Shown here piece by piece: positions 51,538-60,667 of a stretch of DNA of 60,667 nucleotides. The notes beneath the pieces are model-generated. The model searched no databases. It was given only the letters and a program-made list of their open reading frames with translations, and was not told the DNA's origin. Within the stretch, counting starts at the first letter, position 1. Each line of letters begins with the position of its first letter. The stretch covers positions 1 to 60,667 of the forward strand of contig JAFDYT010000016.1 of assembly GCA_018266055.1 (NCBI GenBank), written 5' to 3'. The stretch is from Bacteroidota bacterium. GTDB lineage: Bacteria; Bacteroidota; Bacteroidia; Cytophagales; Cyclobacteriaceae. A program made the translations under genes and the position numbers.

Positions 51538-52815
51538 ATGAAAAAAATATTCTTACCCATTTTGTTTTTGTTGACAGTCGCTTTCGCGAAAGCGCAGACA
51601 ACGACTGAATTGAAAACACTCATCACACAATCGTTCACTTATTTCCCGCGCATTCAGGAGCTGCAGAAAAATGCAGAGACAGCCGATTTGCGCGTAGGAC
51701 TTAACCGAAGCAATTATTATCCGGTGATTTCCGGTGCGGCGTCTTACACGTATGTAACTCCGCTGAGCACAGCCAACTTTTTTGGCAACGAAGTAAAATT
51801 CCAGCCGAACAACAATTACAACTTCAACATTTCGCTCACGCAGCCCATTTGGGATTTCGGAAAAACCAATGCGCTCATTGCGAAATCGAAAGCTGAGTTG
51901 CTCAGCGCGACCACCAACATTGAGCAGGCCAAAGCGCAGGTGGCTTCGCAAGTGGCCAACGTGTATTATTCGATGGTATATTTGAAAAAAGCAATCGCGG
52001 TGGAAGATTCTATTCTCGCTTTTTTGCGTGCTAACAAAGCCATTGTTGAAAGCCGCATTAAGCGGGGCGATGCATTGCAAATCGATGCGACCAATATTCA
52101 AAGCAACATCGACCTGGAAGAAAATCACAAAGTAGATTTCCTGAATTTACTTCAGAAGCAAAAAGCGTTGATGGAATATTCAACAGGAACTACTACCGAG
52201 CCGACCGTGTCGTCATTTGATTTTCCCGCTTTCGCGGAAGCGCAGCCTGCCGACTATGCAAAGCAAAATAATTTTGATCTCCTTCTGGCCAACCAACGCA
52301 TGCTCGCCAGCGAGATGGATTTGAAATATGCGCAGAGCAACCGCCTGCCGATTTTCTCGCTGGTAGGAGGAACCGGATATAAAAACGGATATCAGCCCAG
52401 CATCGAACCGTTGATTTTCAACTACCTCGTGGGTGTGAGTTTGAGTGTGCCGATCTACAATGCCGGCAAGGTGAATCAAAACATCCGCATTGCGCAAAAA
52501 TCAGTGGAAGCAAATCAACTGGCGTTGAAGACCACGGAGAATACGTTGCGTAAGGATTTGGCGCAGGTACAAGCTGACTTGCAGTCGAATGAAGAGCGGA
52601 TCAAAAACTCCGACGGTCAGGTAAAGTACGCTCGCGAAGCGCTGGCGCTTGCGCAGTCGCGCTATAAACAAGGCGTAGCCACTCACCTTGATTTGCTCAA
52701 CGCGTCTTCAAACCTGCAACGGATTTTGCTAAGCCAGATTCAGTTTCAATATCAGCTTTGCGCAGCGCGGATAGAACAAGCCCGTCTGCTTGGCTGGAAA
52801 TATTGGAGTGAATAA
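51538..52815 (+). CDS. TolC-family outer-membrane efflux protein
   Basis: About 425 residues from the ATG at 51538, where the signal peptide KIFLPILFLLTVAFAKAQ begins; the frame is open from 51400 inside emrB, but that extension is not used. The two structural repeats show alternating strands (FQPNNNYNFNISLTQPIWDFG, NYLVGVSLSVPIYNAG) and long helices, the last ending YKQGVATHLDLLNASSNLQRI. It forms the trimeric exit duct of the efflux pump. Third gene of the operon, 49 bp after the transporter gene. Confidence 0.94.
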   Translation: MKKIFLPILFLLTVAFAKAQTTTELKTLITQSFTYFPRIQELQKNAETADLRVGLNRSNYYPVISGAASYTYVTPLSTANFFGNEVKFQPNNNYNFNISLTQPIWDFGKTNALIAKSKAELLSATTNIEQAKAQVASQVANVYYSMVYLKKAIAVEDSILAFLRANKAIVESRIKRGDALQIDATNIQSNIDLEENHKVDFLNLLQKQKALMEYSTGTTTEPTVSSFDFPAFAEAQPADYAKQNNFDLLLANQRMLASEMDLKYAQSNRLPIFSLVGGTGYKNGYQPSIEPLIFNYLVGVSLSVPIYNAGKVNQNIRIAQKSVEANQLALKTTENTLRKDLAQVQADLQSNEERIKNSDGQVKYAREALALAQSRYKQGVATHLDLLNASSNLQRILLSQIQFQYQLCAARIEQARLLGWKYWSE

Positions 52816-52828
52816 TATCACCATCCTC

Positions 52829-52874
52829 GGCGGCAAATAGATCGGAAGAAAACTGTTACCTTTCGGTTGCCGCC
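52829..52874. promoter_or_regulatory. Inverted repeat flanking a -7-like box before fahA
   Basis: GGCGGCAA (52829-52836) and TTGCCGCC (52867-52874) are perfect 8-bp arms 30 nt apart, the second directly abutting the ATG. TACCTTTC at 52857-52864 resembles a -7 box between the arms. It may be an operator or a leader hairpin covering the start codon. Confidence 0.4.
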
Positions 52875-54149
52875 ATGATGAAAATTACTGCCAACGATCC
52901 TGCACTCACGTCGTGGGTTGAAATTCCGAAAGGCTCTGATTTTCCAATTCAGAATTTGCCTTTCGGGATTTTCAAATCTGGGGAAATCATGGCCGCGGCT
53001 ACAGCCATAGGAGACTATGTGGTGGACCTTTCCTTTCTACATCGAGTCGGCTTTTTTGATGGCTTGAATTTACCTCCCGGTATTTTCGCCAAGAAAGACC
53101 TCAACGATTTTCTGTCGCTTGGTCGGGCGAAGGCACGCGAGGTGCGCCTGCGTCTTTCAGAATTGCTGCGCACCGACAACAACGAATTAAAAGACCATGT
53201 GCGTGCGCGCGAAAAAGCGTTACTGTCAATCAATACGGTAGAAATGCTGATGCCGGTGCACATTCCCAATTACACCGATTTTTATAGCAGCGAAGAGCAT
53301 GCCTCCAATGTTGGCTCCATGTTTCGCGATCCGAAAAATGCTTTGTTGCCTAATTGGAAACATTTGCCGGTAGGCTATCATGGCCGGGCTTCATCCATTG
53401 TGGTTTCGGGCACGCCAATTCATCGGCCGAAAGGCCAGATAAAGCCGGCAGATGCTGAGCTACCAACCTTTTGCCCGACACAAAAACTAGACTTTGAATT
53501 GGAAGTGGCCTTTGTCACCTGCGCCGAAACTGCGCTGGGATCCCACATCACGACAAAGGAGGCGGAAGAAAATATTTTTGGCGTGGTGCTCTTCAACGAC
53601 TGGAGTGCCCGCGACATTCAGCAGTGGGAATATGTGCCGCTCGGTCCTTTTCTCGGAAAGAATTTTGGATCCACCATCTCGCCCTGGATCGTAACACTTG
53701 ATGCGCTTGAACCTTTTCGGGTGAAGGGACCGGAGCAGTTTCCGCATGTACTTCCGTACTTGTCATTCGAGGGCTCCAAAAATTTTGACATCAGCCTTGA
53801 AGTACTTATTCAGCCGCAGGCCGGTCAAGCGACCATCGTGTCGCGCACCAATTTTAAGTACATGTACTGGAACATGGCTCAACAATTGGCTCATCACACC
53901 GTGAATGGCTGCAACATTCAAGTCGGCGATTTGTACGCCAGCGGCACCATCAGCGGCCCGTCGCCTGGATCGTACGGATCGATGCTTGAATTGTCTTGGA
54001 ACGGCCAGCGGCCGCTTCACCTGGCCGATGGAAGTGAGCGAAAATTTCTTCTGGATCACGACACCGTAATCATTCGCGGCCACTGTGAAAAAGATGGTGT
54101 TCGGATCGGTTTTGGAGAATGTAAGGGTAACATCCTGGCGGCACGGTAA
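52875..54149 (+). CDS. fahA: Fumarylacetoacetase
   Basis: A 424-residue enzyme catalysing the last step of tyrosine breakdown, splitting fumarylacetoacetate into fumarate and acetoacetate. It has an N-terminal SH3-like domain with LPFGIF, the active-site segment DFYSSEEHASNVGSMFR, NWKHLPVGYHGRASS, the metal site LDFELEVAFV and NDWSARDIQQWEYVPLGPFLGKNFG. The second metal-binding and product-binding motifs are present in YASGTISGPSPGSYGSMLELSWNG. Length matches human FAH. No other tyrosine-pathway gene is nearby. Confidence 0.97.
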   Translation: MMKITANDPALTSWVEIPKGSDFPIQNLPFGIFKSGEIMAAATAIGDYVVDLSFLHRVGFFDGLNLPPGIFAKKDLNDFLSLGRAKAREVRLRLSELLRTDNNELKDHVRAREKALLSINTVEMLMPVHIPNYTDFYSSEEHASNVGSMFRDPKNALLPNWKHLPVGYHGRASSIVVSGTPIHRPKGQIKPADAELPTFCPTQKLDFELEVAFVTCAETALGSHITTKEAEENIFGVVLFNDWSARDIQQWEYVPLGPFLGKNFGSTISPWIVTLDALEPFRVKGPEQFPHVLPYLSFEGSKNFDISLEVLIQPQAGQATIVSRTNFKYMYWNMAQQLAHHTVNGCNIQVGDLYASGTISGPSPGSYGSMLELSWNGQRPLHLADGSERKFLLDHDTVIIRGHCEKDGVRIGFGECKGNILAAR

Positions 54150-54223
54150 GTCCATGCTGTGCTTTATCACTGACAAGGTTGTTTTGGATTTTCGTATTAA
54201 ATTTGATCTCCAAAATCGGTGCC

Positions 54224-55711
54224 ATGAAAAATAAATGGAGCATCTTTTTACTCCTCATTTTACTTACTACTGGTGTACTAAGTGCCCAGCAACCCAATGC
54301 CGGCAATCGCATTGCCTTGGTGATAGGGGTGCAAAATTACACCGGTGCGCCACCTTTGCGCCATTCCTTACGGGATGCCAACGACATGTCGGCTACGTTG
54401 AAAGCCAAAGGATTTAAAGTGGAGACTCTACTCGATCCAAAAACCAAAAAGGAGATTAAAGATGCGATCACCCGTTATTACAATACCATGCGTGATAAGT
54501 CGGGCGCAGTGGGCATTATTTATTATGCAGGTCATGGTACCCAACTGGAAGGCGAAAATTATCTGATACCCGCCTCAGCCTCATTGCAACTCCCTGGCGA
54601 TCTCGATGACCAGTGCGTGAAGATGAACCTTGTGATGTCGGTGCTTAACTCTTCCAACAATAACCTCAATATTTTTTTGCTCGACGCCTGTCGTACGAAC
54701 AATTTCACAAGCTTTAGCCGCGATATCAACAAAGGCTTGGCAAGTATAGAAGCGCCTAAAGGTTCAATCGTAGTGTTCGCTACTCAACCGGGCACCGTGG
54801 CCAGTGATGGCACCGGTAAAAATGGATTGTTCACCGCTAAGCTGTTGAAGTATATTAATGAGCCGAACCTTAACATTGGTGAGGTGTTTCGCAAGGTGAA
54901 ACACGATGTCAACGAAGAATCGGAAGGCAAGCAGTTGCCCTCCGTGGTGGACAATTCCATTGGCGGAGAATTTTATTTCACCAAACAACAAAGTGAACCG
55001 GCCCCTGTAATTGCAGCACCTGCCGTCACAGAGGCAAATAAAAAAGAAACGTTACCAGATCCAAAAAAATCGTCAGAACCGAAAAAGGAAAATCTGGTCC
55101 AAAAGAATAGTGACACACCGTTGGATTACGGCTATGGTCTTGCCGACGCCGGTACTGTTACAATTGGTTCTCAACGCTGGATTTCCAAAAATCTTAATGT
55201 CAGTACGTTTGCCAATGGCGATGAAATCCCCGAAGCAAAAACACCTGATGAATGGAGGAGCGCGTCAGATAAACATCAGCCTGCCTGGTGTTACTATAAC
55301 AATGACCCAGCCAACGGCGCTACCTTCGGAAAACTCTACAATTGGTATGCCGTTCATGACCCGCGCGGACTTGCCCCTGCCGGATGGCATATTCCCACGG
55401 ATGAAGAATGGACCAAAATGACAAGTGGGCTCGGAGCGGACGGTGTGGTTGGAAACACCCTCAAGAGCACCTCAGGCTGGAGCAATAAAGGCGATGGCAG
55501 CAACAGCAGCGGTTTTACAGGGACACCCAGTGGATTTCGCTATACTGTTGGAAAATTTGCCGATATCGGGAAATCAGGATATTGGTGGACCTCCATCGAA
55601 TCGAATGCAGGAAGCGCCTGGTGTCGTAATCTATTTAACTACAACGATAGGATTTACCGAGGTGCTGATTATAAAGGATGCGGGTTTTCAGTTCGGTGCA
55701 TTAAGGACTAA
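54224..55711 (+). CDS. Exported caspase-like protease fused to a FISUMP domain
   Basis: About 495 residues from the ATG at 54224; the upstream frame opens with a TTG and is not used. The signal peptide is SIFLLLILLTTGVLSAQ. The caspase-type (C14) domain, about 25-250, contains NRIALVIGVQNY, catalytic His104 in IIYYAGHGTQ and catalytic Cys156 in IFLLDACRTNN. A Lys/Glu/Pro-rich linker (about 265-305) connects to a FISUMP domain (about 317-495) with VTIGSQRWISKNLNV, GKLYNWYAV, LAPAGWHIPTDEEW, GYWWTSIE and FSVRCIKD, often found in exported Bacteroidota proteins. Both catalytic residues are intact. The combination suggests a surface or periplasmic protease; its target is unknown. Confidence 0.92.
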   Translation: MKNKWSIFLLLILLTTGVLSAQQPNAGNRIALVIGVQNYTGAPPLRHSLRDANDMSATLKAKGFKVETLLDPKTKKEIKDAITRYYNTMRDKSGAVGIIYYAGHGTQLEGENYLIPASASLQLPGDLDDQCVKMNLVMSVLNSSNNNLNIFLLDACRTNNFTSFSRDINKGLASIEAPKGSIVVFATQPGTVASDGTGKNGLFTAKLLKYINEPNLNIGEVFRKVKHDVNEESEGKQLPSVVDNSIGGEFYFTKQQSEPAPVIAAPAVTEANKKETLPDPKKSSEPKKENLVQKNSDTPLDYGYGLADAGTVTIGSQRWISKNLNVSTFANGDEIPEAKTPDEWRSASDKHQPAWCYYNNDPANGATFGKLYNWYAVHDPRGLAPAGWHIPTDEEWTKMTSGLGADGVVGNTLKSTSGWSNKGDGSNSSGFTGTPSGFRYTVGKFADIGKSGYWWTSIESNAGSAWCRNLFNYNDRIYRGADYKGCGFSVRCIKD

Positions 55712-55909
55712 TCGGATAGGGAATTGAATTAATTTCCTTCGCTCCACAACAACCTCACAACTCAGGTAACAGCTAGCGAAAGTGCTTTTTCAAGCATGGA
55801 TTTTGTCGCTCATTTACTGCCAAAAACCTACTAATGGAGTGACCGGATTCCGATCCTTTTTTCTTATCTTGCAAATCAAAATTTTCACTCGTTTTAACTG
55901 AATTTAATT

Positions 55910-58408
55910 GTGGCTGAAGACACCGGAGCACCCCTCGAAAGACAGAGTATAATCCCGATCAATATTGAAGATGAAATGCGCGGCGCGTACATCGATTATT
56001 CGATGTCGGTCATCATTTCACGAGCCTTGCCCGATGTGCGCGATGGACTAAAACCCGTGCATCGGCGCGTCCTTTACGGGATGCTCGAGTTGGGCGTAAA
56101 CCATAATCGTCCGTACAAGAAATCAGCCCGTATCGTCGGTGATGTAATGGGTAAGTACCACCCGCACGGCGATGCGTCTATTTATGATACCATGGTGCGT
56201 ATGGCCCAGGATTGGAGCATGCGCTATATGCTGGTGGACGGCCAGGGAAATTTTGGCTCTGTCGATGGCGATCCGCCAGCGGCTATGCGTTATACCGAAG
56301 CGCGCCTTCGCCGTATTGCGGAAGAACTGCTCGCCGACATCAATAAGAATACAGTTGATTTTCAGCCAACCTACGACGACCAGAATTCAGAACCCAGCGT
56401 GTTGCCGGCTAAAGTGCCCAACCTGCTGATCAACGGTTCATCCGGTATTGCCGTGGGCATGGCGACCAACATGCCACCGCATAACCTTGGCGAAGTAGCC
56501 GATGGTATCATTGCCTATATCGACAACCGCGACATTACTATTCCTGAACTGATGAAGATTGTGCTGGCGCCCGATTTCCCAACGGGTGGCATTATCTATG
56601 GTGTTCAGGGTATTCAGGAAGCGTTCCTGACGGGCCGCGGAAAAATTGTGGTGCGCGCCAAGGCCGAAATTGTGACCGGCGCTAACGGGAAAGAACAGAT
56701 CATCGCTACCGAAATTCCTTATCAGGTAAATAAGGCGAGCATGATTGAGCGCACCGCTGCGCTGATCAACGAAAAGAAAATTGAAGGCATCAGCGACATG
56801 CGCGATGAATCCGATCGTGAGGGTTTCCGCGTGGTGTACGATTTGAAGAAAGATGCTATTCCGAATATCGTTCTTAACAACCTTTTCAAATACACTCAAC
56901 TTCAGTCGTCGTTTGGGGTAAACAATGTGGCGTTGGTAAAAGGCCGCCCGCAGACACTCAACCTCAAAGACTTGATCGTTCACTTTGTGGAGCATCGCCA
57001 CGAAGTGGTAGTACGCCGTACACGATTTGAACTCGACGAAGCAGAAAAGCGTGCACACATTCTGGAAGGTTATTTAATCGCGCTGGATCACCTCGACGAA
57101 GTGATTGCGTTGATCCGCAATTCCAAAGATCCAGAAGTAGCGAAGGTGGGTTTGATGGAGAATTTCAAGCTCTCCGAAATTCAGGCCAAAGCGATTTTGG
57201 AAATGCGCTTGCAGCGCCTTACCGGCCTGGAACGTGAAAAAATTCAAAACGAATACAAAGAAGTAAAAGCCCTGATCGATCGTCTCAACGAAATTCTGGC
57301 CAGTGAGCCGGTGCGAATGGGCATCATCAAAGACGAGCTTCGTGAGATGAAAGAACGCTATGCCGACGCGCGCAGAACGCAGATCGTGCACAGCGAAGAC
57401 GACATCACCATGGAGGACATGATCCCCAACGAAGAAATGGTGATTACCATTTCTAATCAGGGGTATGTAAAACGCACATCGCTTTCGGAGTATCGTACAC
57501 AAGGAAGAGGCGGCGTGGGCTCAAAAGCAACCGGTTCGAAAGATGACGACTTCACCGAGCATTTGTTTGTAGCGCAAGCGCACAACTATCTGCTCATCTT
57601 CACTGAGTTCGGAAAAGTGTATTGGAAGAAAGTGTACGAAATTCCGGAAGGAAACAAGACTGCGAAAGGACGTGCGATTCAAAATCTGTTGAATATCGAG
57701 CCTGGCGACAGCGTGCGCGCTGTGTTGAACTTAAAGAGCATCGACGATCAGGAGTATATCAACAATACTTTTGTAATACTCTGTACGGAAAAAGGGATTA
57801 TCAAAAAGACGTCGATGGAGGCGTACTCGCGCCCGCGCGCCAATGGTATTACCGCCATCACGGTTCATGAAGGTGATCGTTTGCTCGATGCGGCTATCAC
57901 CAACGGAAGCAATCACATCATCATTGCAAAAAGCGAAGGCAAAGCCGTACACTTCAACGAAGCGGACGTACGCCCGATGGGCCGCACTGCCGCCGGCGTG
58001 AAAGGTGCCACCCTCGAATCGGATCAAGACAAAGTAGTAGGTATGGTTTGTATCTCGCGCGAAGACGCTAACCTGCTTGTGGTTTCCGAAAAAGGATATG
58101 GCAAACGCTCTGACATCTCTGATTACCGCATCACCCACCGCGGGGGAAAAGGTGTGAAGACCATCAACGTGACAGAAAAAACTGGCAAGCTTGTTGCGAT
58201 TAAGGAAGTGGTGGACAACGATGACCTTATGATCATCAATAAATCGGGAATCAGTATTCGCATCAGCGTGGAGGAATTGCGCGTGATGGGTCGCGCTACG
58301 CAAGGCGTGCGCCTCATCAAACTCAACGACGACGATGCGATTTCTTCGGTGGAAAAAATCCAGAAAATGGAAGGCGAAAATAGTACCGAAGGTGAGCCAA
58401 CGAATTAA
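55910..58408 (+). CDS. gyrA: DNA gyrase subunit A
   Basis: An 832-residue type IIA topoisomerase subunit that breaks and rejoins DNA during supercoiling. GTG start at 55910 gives MAEDTGAP, followed by the usual [27 protein letters not shown]. The quinolone region reads [12 protein letters not shown], with Ala at the E. coli Ser83 position and Asp at position 87. The catalytic Tyr is in [12 protein letters not shown]. The C-terminal pinwheel carries a GyrA-box-like HRGGKG. A -7-like TATCTTGC lies at 55865-55872. Length normal. Confidence 0.98.
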   Translation: MAEDTGAPLERQSIIPINIEDEMRGAYIDYSMSVIISRALPDVRDGLKPVHRRVLYGMLELGVNHNRPYKKSARIVGDVMGKYHPHGDASIYDTMVRMAQDWSMRYMLVDGQGNFGSVDGDPPAAMRYTEARLRRIAEELLADINKNTVDFQPTYDDQNSEPSVLPAKVPNLLINGSSGIAVGMATNMPPHNLGEVADGIIAYIDNRDITIPELMKIVLAPDFPTGGIIYGVQGIQEAFLTGRGKIVVRAKAEIVTGANGKEQIIATEIPYQVNKASMIERTAALINEKKIEGISDMRDESDREGFRVVYDLKKDAIPNIVLNNLFKYTQLQSSFGVNNVALVKGRPQTLNLKDLIVHFVEHRHEVVVRRTRFELDEAEKRAHILEGYLIALDHLDEVIALIRNSKDPEVAKVGLMENFKLSEIQAKAILEMRLQRLTGLEREKIQNEYKEVKALIDRLNEILASEPVRMGIIKDELREMKERYADARRTQIVHSEDDITMEDMIPNEEMVITISNQGYVKRTSLSEYRTQGRGGVGSKATGSKDDDFTEHLFVAQAHNYLLIFTEFGKVYWKKVYEIPEGNKTAKGRAIQNLLNIEPGDSVRAVLNLKSIDDQEYINNTFVILCTEKGIIKKTSMEAYSRPRANGITAITVHEGDRLLDAAITNGSNHIIIAKSEGKAVHFNEADVRPMGRTAAGVKGATLESDQDKVVGMVCISREDANLLVVSEKGYGKRSDISDYRITHRGGKGVKTINVTEKTGKLVAIKEVVDNDDLMIINKSGISIRISVEELRVMGRATQGVRLIKLNDDDAISSVEKIQKMEGENSTEGEPTN

Positions 58409-58456
58409 ATTTTAGTCTTACTTTTATAAATACAGAATTGTTTTAAAAATCATCTT

Positions 58457-59767
58457 ATGAAAAAAATAGCCACACTTCTTTTTGCGCTACCTATTGCGGT
58501 TTTTGCGCAAAAGGAAATTAAACCAAGTGTTTCGAAGGCAGAGTCGGCCCTTCAGAAAGGAAACTTCGACGAAGCCAAGGCCATCATTGATGCCACGGTA
58601 TCCAACCAGGAATACATGGTTGATAAAAAAGGCAATCCCTCCAGAAATGCAGCCAAAGCCTGGTATCTCAAGGGAATGATTTATGCCGGAATTGACACCA
58701 CCAAAGTGGAGAAATACAAATCATTGGAAGCCGATCCATTTCCGATTGCAAAAGAAGCTTTTTTGAAAGCTGAAGAATTGGATAAGGGAAAGAAGAATGA
58801 AAGTTTGGTAAATCGACTTTTTCAAAATTTGCCTATTCCGATGACGAAAGACGAGGTAAATAAATTTCTCGCACAGGCTTACCTTGAGCGAGGCTATAAA
58901 ATCTATCAGGCAAAGGATTATAAGAAAGCTTTCGTAGATATCGAGCGAGTATTATTCTTTGTGCCAACAGACACTACTCAATTGCTTAATGCGGGCGTTT
59001 ACTTTGGCCCGGCTGCCGATGAAACAGAAAAATCAATTGCCTACATCAAAAAATATCAGGCCGCTGGTGGTAAGAATGTTGATGCATTCATCCAGCTTTA
59101 TGCCTTGTATGCAAAGAAAGCAGATGCCGAACGTGCCAAATACAAAGGCAAAGGCCGTGACGAATATTTGAAAGATACCGCTTACGTAAGAAACATCAAT
59201 TTGGCATTGGGTGTGGCCAAGCAATTGACCGAGAAGTATCCTACAAACATGGATTACCTGAACATGGAGTATAACATCTATACCCAAACCAATCGCTTGC
59301 CAGAAGCGAAAGCACTGATGGAAAAGAAAGCCAACGCAGACGCGAATGATAAGGAATCAAGGTATTTCCTGGGGTTGATCGATAATGAATTGAAGGATTA
59401 TGAAGGCGCCAAAAAATGGATGCAGGAAGCGTTGAAAATCGATGCGGATTATTTTGACGCAAACATGGTATTGGCCAAACTTACATATGCCGACGCTCAA
59501 AAAGTGAAAGATCAGCGTAACGCCATCAATGGTTCAAAAGACGCCGATTTGAAAAAACGTCAGGAGTTGTATCTGCTCATTCCAAAGAAATTGAAAGAAT
59601 CGCTTCCCTATTGGGAAAAATGTGCTGCCATTAATTCTGCTGATCAGGATGCCATGTACGGTTTGCTCAACGTGTATAGTGACCTTACTACATATGATGA
59701 AACGTATGAAGCCAAAATCAAAGACCTGAAAAAGAAAATGAAAGCTCAGGGTATGGAGGTAGATTAA
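58457..59767 (+). CDS. Exported tetratricopeptide-repeat protein
   Basis: A 436-residue protein with a signal peptide (IATLLFALPIAVFAQ). The rest is helical with TPR-like pairs: SKAESALQKGNFDEAKAII, YLERGYKIYQAKDYKKAFVDI, LNMEYNIYTQTNRLPEAKALM and RYFLGLIDNELKDYEGAKKWMQEAL. TPR proteins act as protein-binding scaffolds, and in Bacteroidota many serve in the periplasm or at the outer membrane. It begins 48 bp after gyrA and ends before a terminator. The partner is unknown. Confidence 0.88.
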   Translation: MKKIATLLFALPIAVFAQKEIKPSVSKAESALQKGNFDEAKAIIDATVSNQEYMVDKKGNPSRNAAKAWYLKGMIYAGIDTTKVEKYKSLEADPFPIAKEAFLKAEELDKGKKNESLVNRLFQNLPIPMTKDEVNKFLAQAYLERGYKIYQAKDYKKAFVDIERVLFFVPTDTTQLLNAGVYFGPAADETEKSIAYIKKYQAAGGKNVDAFIQLYALYAKKADAERAKYKGKGRDEYLKDTAYVRNINLALGVAKQLTEKYPTNMDYLNMEYNIYTQTNRLPEAKALMEKKANADANDKESRYFLGLIDNELKDYEGAKKWMQEALKIDADYFDANMVLAKLTYADAQKVKDQRNAINGSKDADLKKRQELYLLIPKKLKESLPYWEKCAAINSADQDAMYGLLNVYSDLTTYDETYEAKIKDLKKKMKAQGMEVD

Positions 59768-59790
59768 TTGTTTCACGATCAAAATTTTGC

Positions 59791-59820
59791 AAAGGCTGGT
59801 AACTCCAGCCTTTGTTATTT
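59791..59820 (+). terminator. Intrinsic terminator after the TPR protein gene
   Basis: Perfect 9-bp stem AAAGGCTGG/CCAGCCTTT with a 5-nt loop, followed by a T-rich stretch. It ends 5 bp before the start of the next gene. Confidence 0.85.
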
Positions 59821-59824
59821 CATT

Positions 59825-60643
59825 ATGATTCGAATATTCTTTCTTGTGCTTTTAAATGCTGCTTGTGCTCACCTGTGGGGACAGAGTTTTAATCCGGAAC
59901 AGGAGAAGTCTGCGCCAGGATATCTTCAGGAAAAGAAAAAAACATTGGCCAGGTTAGGAAACCTCAAACCTGGCAAATTTGGTGAAGTTGTACCTGGAGT
60001 AATACAAAAACTTGGTGGTTCAGGTAAAATTGTTGCACTTACCTTTGACGCGTGCGGTGGCCCAACAGGAAGCGGTTACGATAAAGAGCTGATCGATTAT
60101 CTGAAACACGAAAAAATTCCAGCTACACTCTTTATTAGCGGCCGATGGATTGAAAAGAACCCGCTTATTTTCAAACAACTCTGCGACGAACCGTTATTCG
60201 AAATTGAAAACCACGGACTTACCCACAGGCCGCTCACGGTAGCTGGCGAGGCAATGTACAAAATCACTGGCACGAAAGATGGCTCTCAAGCGTACGATGA
60301 AATTGAATTGAATGCGCGACAGATCCAATTTTATAGCCATCGAAAGCCAAAGTACTTTAGACCCGGCACAGCCACCGCCGATGAGGGCGCTATGGCCATA
60401 GCCAATGCGCTTGGCGTTTCTGTCGTGGGGTTTTCTGTACTGTCAAACGATGCGCTGGTTTTGGCAAGCAAAGAACTGATTAAAACAAGTGTGTTAAATA
60501 AGGTCTGTCCGGGGGCCATCATAATCATGCACATGAATCACCCAGAGCGCAATAGTTTTGAAGCTTTGCAAGAAATTATTTCGATCTTAAAAAGTCAGGG
60601 ATTTCAATTTACAACGATTGAAAAATTTTTGAAACGAAAATAA
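59825..60643 (+). CDS. Exported polysaccharide deacetylase (NodB-like)
   Basis: About 272 residues from the ATG at 59825 (MIRIFFLVLLNAACAHLWGQ, signal peptide); the frame is open from 59768 inside the terminator. The NodB domain has VALTFDACGG, where the second Asp of the usual TFDDGP motif is replaced by Ala, and the metal-binding histidines in ENHGLTHRPL. RPGTATADEGAMAIANALG and IIIMHMNHPERN are later family motifs. Such CE4 enzymes remove acetyl groups from peptidoglycan or other glycans. The DAC variant occurs in a recognised subgroup and is probably still active. The window ends 24 bp after its stop. Confidence 0.9.
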   Translation: MIRIFFLVLLNAACAHLWGQSFNPEQEKSAPGYLQEKKKTLARLGNLKPGKFGEVVPGVIQKLGGSGKIVALTFDACGGPTGSGYDKELIDYLKHEKIPATLFISGRWIEKNPLIFKQLCDEPLFEIENHGLTHRPLTVAGEAMYKITGTKDGSQAYDEIELNARQIQFYSHRKPKYFRPGTATADEGAMAIANALGVSVVGFSVLSNDALVLASKELIKTSVLNKVCPGAIIIMHMNHPERNSFEALQEIISILKSQGFQFTTIEKFLKRK

Positions 60644-60667
60644 ACCAAAGGTATAATCCTTCACCCA

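Overview
The window looks like a chromosomal segment from a Bacteroidota bacterium, probably of the Cytophagales. Evidence: proteins with type IX secretion (T9SS) tails, a LytS/LytTR pair, a MacB-like permease without an ATPase, a caspase/FISUMP fusion, exported TldD-type proteins, and promoters of the phylum's TTG-N19/20-TAnnTTTG type with little Shine-Dalgarno signal. Most of it is ordinary housekeeping and exported-protein chromosome. There is no prophage, CRISPR array or transposase gene.

Layout. 0-3.5 kb: end of a GH144-like glucanase and a GH3 beta-glucosidase. 3.5-8.2 kb: minus-strand operon dnaG-ribBA-hypothetical-surE; this DnaG has lost all four zinc ligands. 8.3-11.7 kb: an exported TldD/TldE-like pair. 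11.8-13.2 kb: Mrp and Nfu iron-sulphur carriers. 13.3-20.2 kb: a T9SS M43 protease, ddl, a PASTA protein and a second T9SS protein. 20.2-22.4 kb: site-2 protease and HAD hydrolase (minus), then a small GIY-YIG endonuclease gene between a broken 5' half of tRNA-Met and the intact tRNA-Met. 22.5-31.6 kb: TauE/SafE permease, His-rich lipoprotein, LytS/LytTR system, small proteins, a YfhO-like membrane protein and a GH20 hexosaminidase. 31.6-33.7 kb: accessory module with an FkbM methyltransferase and about 1.1 kb of non-coding repeats, bracketed by two copies of a structured repeat. 33.7-39.8 kb: FtsX/MacB permease, galactokinase, an SGLT-type symporter and a small membrane protein. 39.9-44.4 kb: three exported amidohydrolases in an operon, of which only the middle one keeps its metal ligands. 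44.4-48.8 kb: minus-strand genes for a Gre-like protein, a DUF1624 protein, KdsB, an RsmF-like methylase and MarR. 48.85-52.8 kb: an EmrA-EmrB-TolC type efflux operon, divergent from marR across a palindromic operator. 52.9-60.6 kb: fumarylacetoacetase, caspase-FISUMP protein, gyrA, a TPR protein and a polysaccharide deacetylase.

The most unusual structure is the GIY-YIG cassette at 21.9-22.4 kb. The left fragment copies nucleotides 1-28 of the tRNA-Met next door but carries an 18-bp perfect palindrome in the D-loop. It is preceded by the same promoter boxes (TTG-N20-TAACATTGCA) as the intact tRNA and leads straight into the endonuclease start codon. This looks like a small element that targets a tRNA gene, restores the tRNA and uses a tRNA-type promoter. 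The second notable structure is the repeat module around the FkbM gene: a degenerate 41-bp tandem array, two identical REP-like palindromes and two flanking copies of a GC-rich element with a 40-nt identical core.
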